This document shows, piece by piece, positions 5,959-8,795 of a DNA stretch of 8,795 nt. The stretch is from positions 1 through 8,795 of the forward strand of contig CAYPAS010000032.1 in the NCBI GenBank assembly GCA_964408785.1. Reading direction: 5' to 3'. The notes below the pieces were generated by a model, which was not told the origin of the DNA, did not search any database, and saw only the letters and a program-made list of their open reading frames with translations. Source of the DNA: UBA12465 sp964408785 (GTDB taxonomy: Bacteria; Patescibacteriota; Patescibacteriia; Patescibacteriales; UBA12465). The translations under genes were made by a program, and so were the position numbers. Each line of letters starts with the position of its first letter. Position 1 is the first letter of the stretch.

Positions 5959-7071
5959 ATGGAAGTTTTATTAATCAGCGTTATTATTATCTTAAGTTTA
6001 TTATTGGCAGTTTTTCTGTTCGTCTTTTATCGCAAGCTTGATACTTCGAGGGGGAGTGAAAAGATAGACGGGCTAACTGAACGTTTAATCCAGCAATCAG
6101 AAAAACTTAGCCAGCTTTCTCAAGAAAATCGAGACTTACGCGGCGAATTGGATCGCAAACTTTCCGAGACTTATCGTAGTAATCAGGAGCAATTCGGCCA
6201 CAATGCTAAGATAATCCGTGACATAAGTTCTCAGTCGGCTAAATTAATAGAAGAAGTTACGGAAAAACTAACCAAGCTCGATGAAACTAATCGCCAGGTA
6301 GTAAATTTTTCCGCCCAGCTCCAAAGTTTGCAAGATATTCTGAAGAATCCCAAACAGCGCGGCATACTTGGGGAATATTATCTCGAGGAAACCTTGAAAA
6401 ACGTCTTGCCGCCCAATTCTTATCAGATGCAATACCCCTTTAAGGATGGGGTTATAGTTGATGCCGTCGTCTTTGTCAAAGACAAAATAATCCCGATTGA
6501 CTCTAAATTCTCTTTGGATAATTACGAAAAACTTCTTAATTGCCGGGATGATGAATTGCGCTTGAAATTAGAAAAGCAGTTTAAGCAGGATTTGAAGAAT
6601 CGTATCGACGAAACTTCGAAATATGTTAAGCCGGCGGAAAACACCATGGAATTCGCTTTCATGTTCATTCCCTCGGAAGCTATTTATTATGATTTATTAG
6701 TCGGTCGAACTAATTCGGCCATTAAAGTTAATAGCCGTGATTTAATTGAATACGCTTTTCGTGATAAGAAGGTAGTTATCGTTTCTCCAACTTCTTTCTT
6801 GGCCTATTTGCAGACCGTCTTGCAGGGCTTGAAAGCTATGCAGATAGAAGAAAAAGCCAAAGATTTAAAGGTTAACATTGAGAAGTTGGGGCGTCATCTG
6901 TTGAGTTACGAAGATTTCTTGAAGAAAATGGGTAGTTCTTTGTCAACGACGGTTAATCACTTTAATAACGCTTACTTGGAGTTTAAAAAAGTTGATAAGG
7001 ATGTTGTTAAGATAACCGAACAAGAGAGCCGGGTAGAAGCCATGCAAATTGAGCGGCCGAAGTCTTCTTAA
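5959..7071 (+). CDS. rmuC: RmuC-family DNA recombination protein
   Basis: 370 residues. One N-terminal membrane helix (about 3-24) is followed by a long coiled-coil (about 33-127, rich in E, K, Q, S), then the RmuC domain (about 128-335). Visible family motifs are LKNPKQRGILGEYYLEETL (E139), VIVDAVVF (D168), IIPIDSKFSLDNYEKL (D181 and K183), FMFIPSEAIYYDLL (234-247) and VVIVSPTSFLAYLQTV. The E...D...DxK set matches the PD-(D/E)xK nuclease-like fold proposed for this family. In E. coli, RmuC loss raises inversion between short inverted repeats, so it is thought to limit such recombination, but its biochemistry is unsettled. Length is shorter than E. coli RmuC (about 475 residues), a common compact form. 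The start at ATG 5959 lies 20 bases after the mscL frame ends, and the next gene begins one base after its stop. Confidence 0.9.
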   Translation: MEVLLISVIIILSLLLAVFLFVFYRKLDTSRGSEKIDGLTERLIQQSEKLSQLSQENRDLRGELDRKLSETYRSNQEQFGHNAKIIRDISSQSAKLIEEVTEKLTKLDETNRQVVNFSAQLQSLQDILKNPKQRGILGEYYLEETLKNVLPPNSYQMQYPFKDGVIVDAVVFVKDKIIPIDSKFSLDNYEKLLNCRDDELRLKLEKQFKQDLKNRIDETSKYVKPAENTMEFAFMFIPSEAIYYDLLVGRTNSAIKVNSRDLIEYAFRDKKVVIVSPTSFLAYLQTVLQGLKAMQIEEKAKDLKVNIEKLGRHLLSYEDFLKKMGSSLSTTVNHFNNAYLEFKKVDKDVVKITEQESRVEAMQIERPKSS

Positions 7072-7072
7072 T

Positions 7073-7930
7073 ATGGATATAGAGGAATTGAAATTAGGCA
7101 AAGATCTTGATAGCGACATCCTCAAGGTTTTGTCTTTTTATTCTTTATATAATCAACCGCTTTCAGCTTTGGAAATTTGGAATGATTTGGAGCGGCACTA
7201 TCCTTTGCTGGAAATAATTGAAACTTTGTCTTGTAATAATAAGATTAAGGAAGAAGCTGGTTTCTATTCATTGTCTGCTGATGGATTTTTGTGGCCACAG
7301 CGTCAGGAACATTACAATCATTATTATCGCAAAGTAAAAATCGCTTCCCGTTATGCCAAGATTTTTTCATATTTTCCTGGTGTTAGAGCCGTGATTATGG
7401 CTAATGCTTTTGGGAGACATAATTTGCGCGACGATAGTGATATAGATTTTTTAATAATTGCCGCCCCGGGACACTTATGGCTTTCTCGTTTTTATTGCAC
7501 CGGCATCGCCAAGATTTTAGGCAAACGGCCTAAAGGTGGCGATAAGCGTGATCGTCTTTGCCTTAGTTTTTATCTTTCCGAAAACCATCTTTGCCTTAAT
7601 GATCTAGAAATCAAGCCGTTTGATCCCCATTATTTTTTTTGGCGCAAGAATTTTTTGCCGTTAGCTGATAAAGATGGAATTTACGATAAATTTTTGTCAG
7701 CAAACGCATCGCCACTTGGTTTAAATGGTAATAGAACGACAGTGAACATAGGTTTTTTTGAAGGGATTGCCAAAGCCTTCCAATTAGCCATCATGCCGGC
7801 GAATTTGAAAGCGGCGGCTGCCGATAAAGAAAGAGTGATAATAAGTGATGATATTTTAAAATTACATCTCAGCGACAGTCGTCGCAAGATTTTAGAAAAA
7901 TATGGGAACAAGATTCGAGAAATATTTTAA
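7073..7930 (+). CDS. Winged-helix plus nucleotidyltransferase-fold protein
   Basis: 285 residues, soluble. Residues about 10-75 look like a winged-helix domain (DSDILKVLSFYSLYNQPLS, then IKEEAGFYSLS as the wing). Residues about 103-185 hold a polymerase-beta-type nucleotidyltransferase core: VRAVIMANAFGRHNLRDDSDIDFLII, with metal-binding D123 and D125 in DSDID. The Gly-Ser that normally begins this motif aligns with N111-A112, so catalytic competence is uncertain. The remaining 100 residues (191-285) are unassigned, partly helical, and end in a basic segment. Relatives include minimal nucleotidyltransferases of toxin-antitoxin pairs and many unassigned proteins; no HEPN-type partner is seen here, so a toxin-antitoxin role is not supported. 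The start ATG 7073 is preferred over a TTG at 7049 inside rmuC because it follows the rmuC stop by one base. Its 3' end overlaps the next gene by 29 bases, implying coupled expression with the O-antigen ligase-like gene. Confidence 0.75.
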   Translation: MDIEELKLGKDLDSDILKVLSFYSLYNQPLSALEIWNDLERHYPLLEIIETLSCNNKIKEEAGFYSLSADGFLWPQRQEHYNHYYRKVKIASRYAKIFSYFPGVRAVIMANAFGRHNLRDDSDIDFLIIAAPGHLWLSRFYCTGIAKILGKRPKGGDKRDRLCLSFYLSENHLCLNDLEIKPFDPHYFFWRKNFLPLADKDGIYDKFLSANASPLGLNGNRTTVNIGFFEGIAKAFQLAIMPANLKAAAADKERVIISDDILKLHLSDSRRKILEKYGNKIREIF

Positions 7931-8795
7931 ATTAGTAATAGAATATTCTTTTTACGCTTTTCTTTTGCTTTTGCCTTGGCAGACCAAGCTTTATTTGCGT
8001 CCGGCTTTGTCTAATTTTCAAGAGATAAGTTTATACATGTCCCAGATACCGCTAATTTTTTTCTTATTACTCACGTTTATTTATAAATTGAAATTACGTC
8101 CTGATAAGACAGCGGTTTCGCCAGTTTTCGCTTCTTTGGCGATTTTTCAAATTTTTATCGTTTTTTCTTTTTTCTTTGCTGTTGATCAGTATTTAGCTTT
8201 TTATCATTATTTATTGATAATCGGCGGGATTGCTCTATTTTATTTTTTGAAAGAGGGCGGTTTGCCGGGTGAAGATTCTTTATATTCTCGCGGCAAATCT
8301 TTAGGTGTTTTATTATTTAGTTTATTCGGTCAAGCGGTTCTCGGTATCTGGCAATTTTTAAATCAACAGACTTTCGCTTGTAAATATTTAGGATTAGCTT
8401 TGCACGAAGCAGGAGTTTTAGGCACGTCGGTTGTTGAAAGTGATTCGGGTCGCTGGTTAAGGGCTTATGGCGGCTTTGACCATCCCAATATCTTAGGCGG
8501 CGTAATGGCTTTATCGTTAATCGTCGCCGCCTATATTCTTTCTCGTCAAAAGGTTGTCAGGACTAAGGGGCAGGTGTTTATTTCTCTTTCTTTGTTTTTA
8601 TTTTATTTTTTCGCTTTGCTGGCGATGTTCTTTTCTTTTTCTCGCGCGGCTGGATTAGCCTTCTTCGTAGGGATAATCACGGCTGGCGTGGTGATTTTTC
8701 GCGAAAAAGACCGTTGGGTTTTTGGTCGTTTTCTGGCTTTAGTTTTTTTCTCGATAATGATGATAGTCTTAATAGCGGTTCCTTATCGAGATATA
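7902..8795 (+). CDS. O-antigen ligase/polymerase-like membrane protein (5' part, runs off the window)
   Basis: 298 codons are visible and the frame is open to the window edge, so the C-terminus is missing. The protein is very hydrophobic, with about nine likely membrane helices (near 12-25, 47-62, 77-93, 102-115, 134-152, 198-214, 226-245, 249-266, 276-294). Between helices lies GRWLRAYGGFDHPNILGGV (183-201), matching the R-x-x-G-x-x-x-HPN signature of the Wzy_C/WaaL family, and FSFSRAAGLAFF (243-255) matches its conserved Ser-Arg helix start. Family members join or polymerise undecaprenyl-linked glycans at the outer face of the membrane; which of these this one does cannot be told from the sequence. 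The start is ATG 7902, inside the preceding gene in another frame (29-base overlap); no other ATG, GTG or TTG follows for about 20 codons and the first helix would otherwise be cut. CPR bacteria often carry such genes in surface glycan clusters. Confidence 0.85.
   Translation, partial: MGTRFEKYFKLVIEYSFYAFLLLLPWQTKLYLRPALSNFQEISLYMSQIPLIFFLLLTFIYKLKLRPDKTAVSPVFASLAIFQIFIVFSFFFAVDQYLAFYHYLLIIGGIALFYFLKEGGLPGEDSLYSRGKSLGVLLFSLFGQAVLGIWQFLNQQTFACKYLGLALHEAGVLGTSVVESDSGRWLRAYGGFDHPNILGGVMALSLIVAAYILSRQKVVRTKGQVFISLSLFLFYFFALLAMFFSFSRAAGLAFFVGIITAGVVIFREKDRWVFGRFLALVFFSIMMIVLIAVPYRDI

Noticed and set aside
7073..7930. Minimal nucleotidyltransferase antitoxin/toxin of a HEPN-MNT pair
   Set aside because: The protein is much longer than an MNT protein, has a winged-helix N-terminus, and neither neighbour is a HEPN protein.

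Overview
The window reads as a piece of a small-genome bacterium with the standard genetic code, most likely a Candidatus Patescibacteria (CPR; Parcubacteria-like) member. This is inferred, not proven. The grounds are AT-leaning codons, very tight gene packing with weak or absent Shine-Dalgarno sites, a stand-alone ComEC-like metallo-hydrolase, a long-form nucleoside diphosphate kinase, and a membrane-anchored protein with a cysteine-rich tail of a kind I associate with CPR genomes. All recognised genes lie on the + strand.

Layout. Bases 1-152 hold a tiny lysine-rich, histone H1-like protein built from four-residue KKxx repeats, closed by a strong intrinsic terminator at 188-220. Next is a membrane-anchored ComEC-like metallo-beta-lactamase-fold protein (264-1103). 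A clear sigma70-type promoter with an extended -10 (1123-1151) then precedes a long co-directional run: a UlaG/Lactamase_B_3-like hydrolase (1191-1832), nucleoside diphosphate kinase (1843-2445), a single-pass membrane protein with a four-cysteine tail (2463-2936), gyrA (2944-5478), mscL interrupted by one in-frame TAA (5492-5938), an RmuC-family protein (5959-7071), a winged-helix plus nucleotidyltransferase protein (7073-7930), and the first 298 residues of an O-antigen ligase/polymerase-like membrane protein (7902 to the window edge). Gaps inside this run are 1 to 20 bases, the last two genes overlap by 29 bases, and I see no terminator within it, so it may be one long transcription unit.

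Functionally this is a housekeeping neighbourhood: DNA packing and topology (histone-like protein, GyrA), DNA maintenance (RmuC), nucleotide balance (Ndk), osmotic protection (MscL) and, at the right end, the start of what may be a surface polysaccharide section. I do not see a mobile element, CRISPR array, tRNA or rRNA. The points most worth a second look are the single nonsense codon in an otherwise intact mscL, the C-x5-C-x9-C-x5-C exported tail, the Asn-Ala replacement of the Gly-Ser motif in the nucleotidyltransferase that overlaps the ligase gene, the insertion and altered active-site loop in Ndk, and the alanine at the quinolone-determining position of GyrA. I found no convincing evidence of an entirely new multi-gene system.
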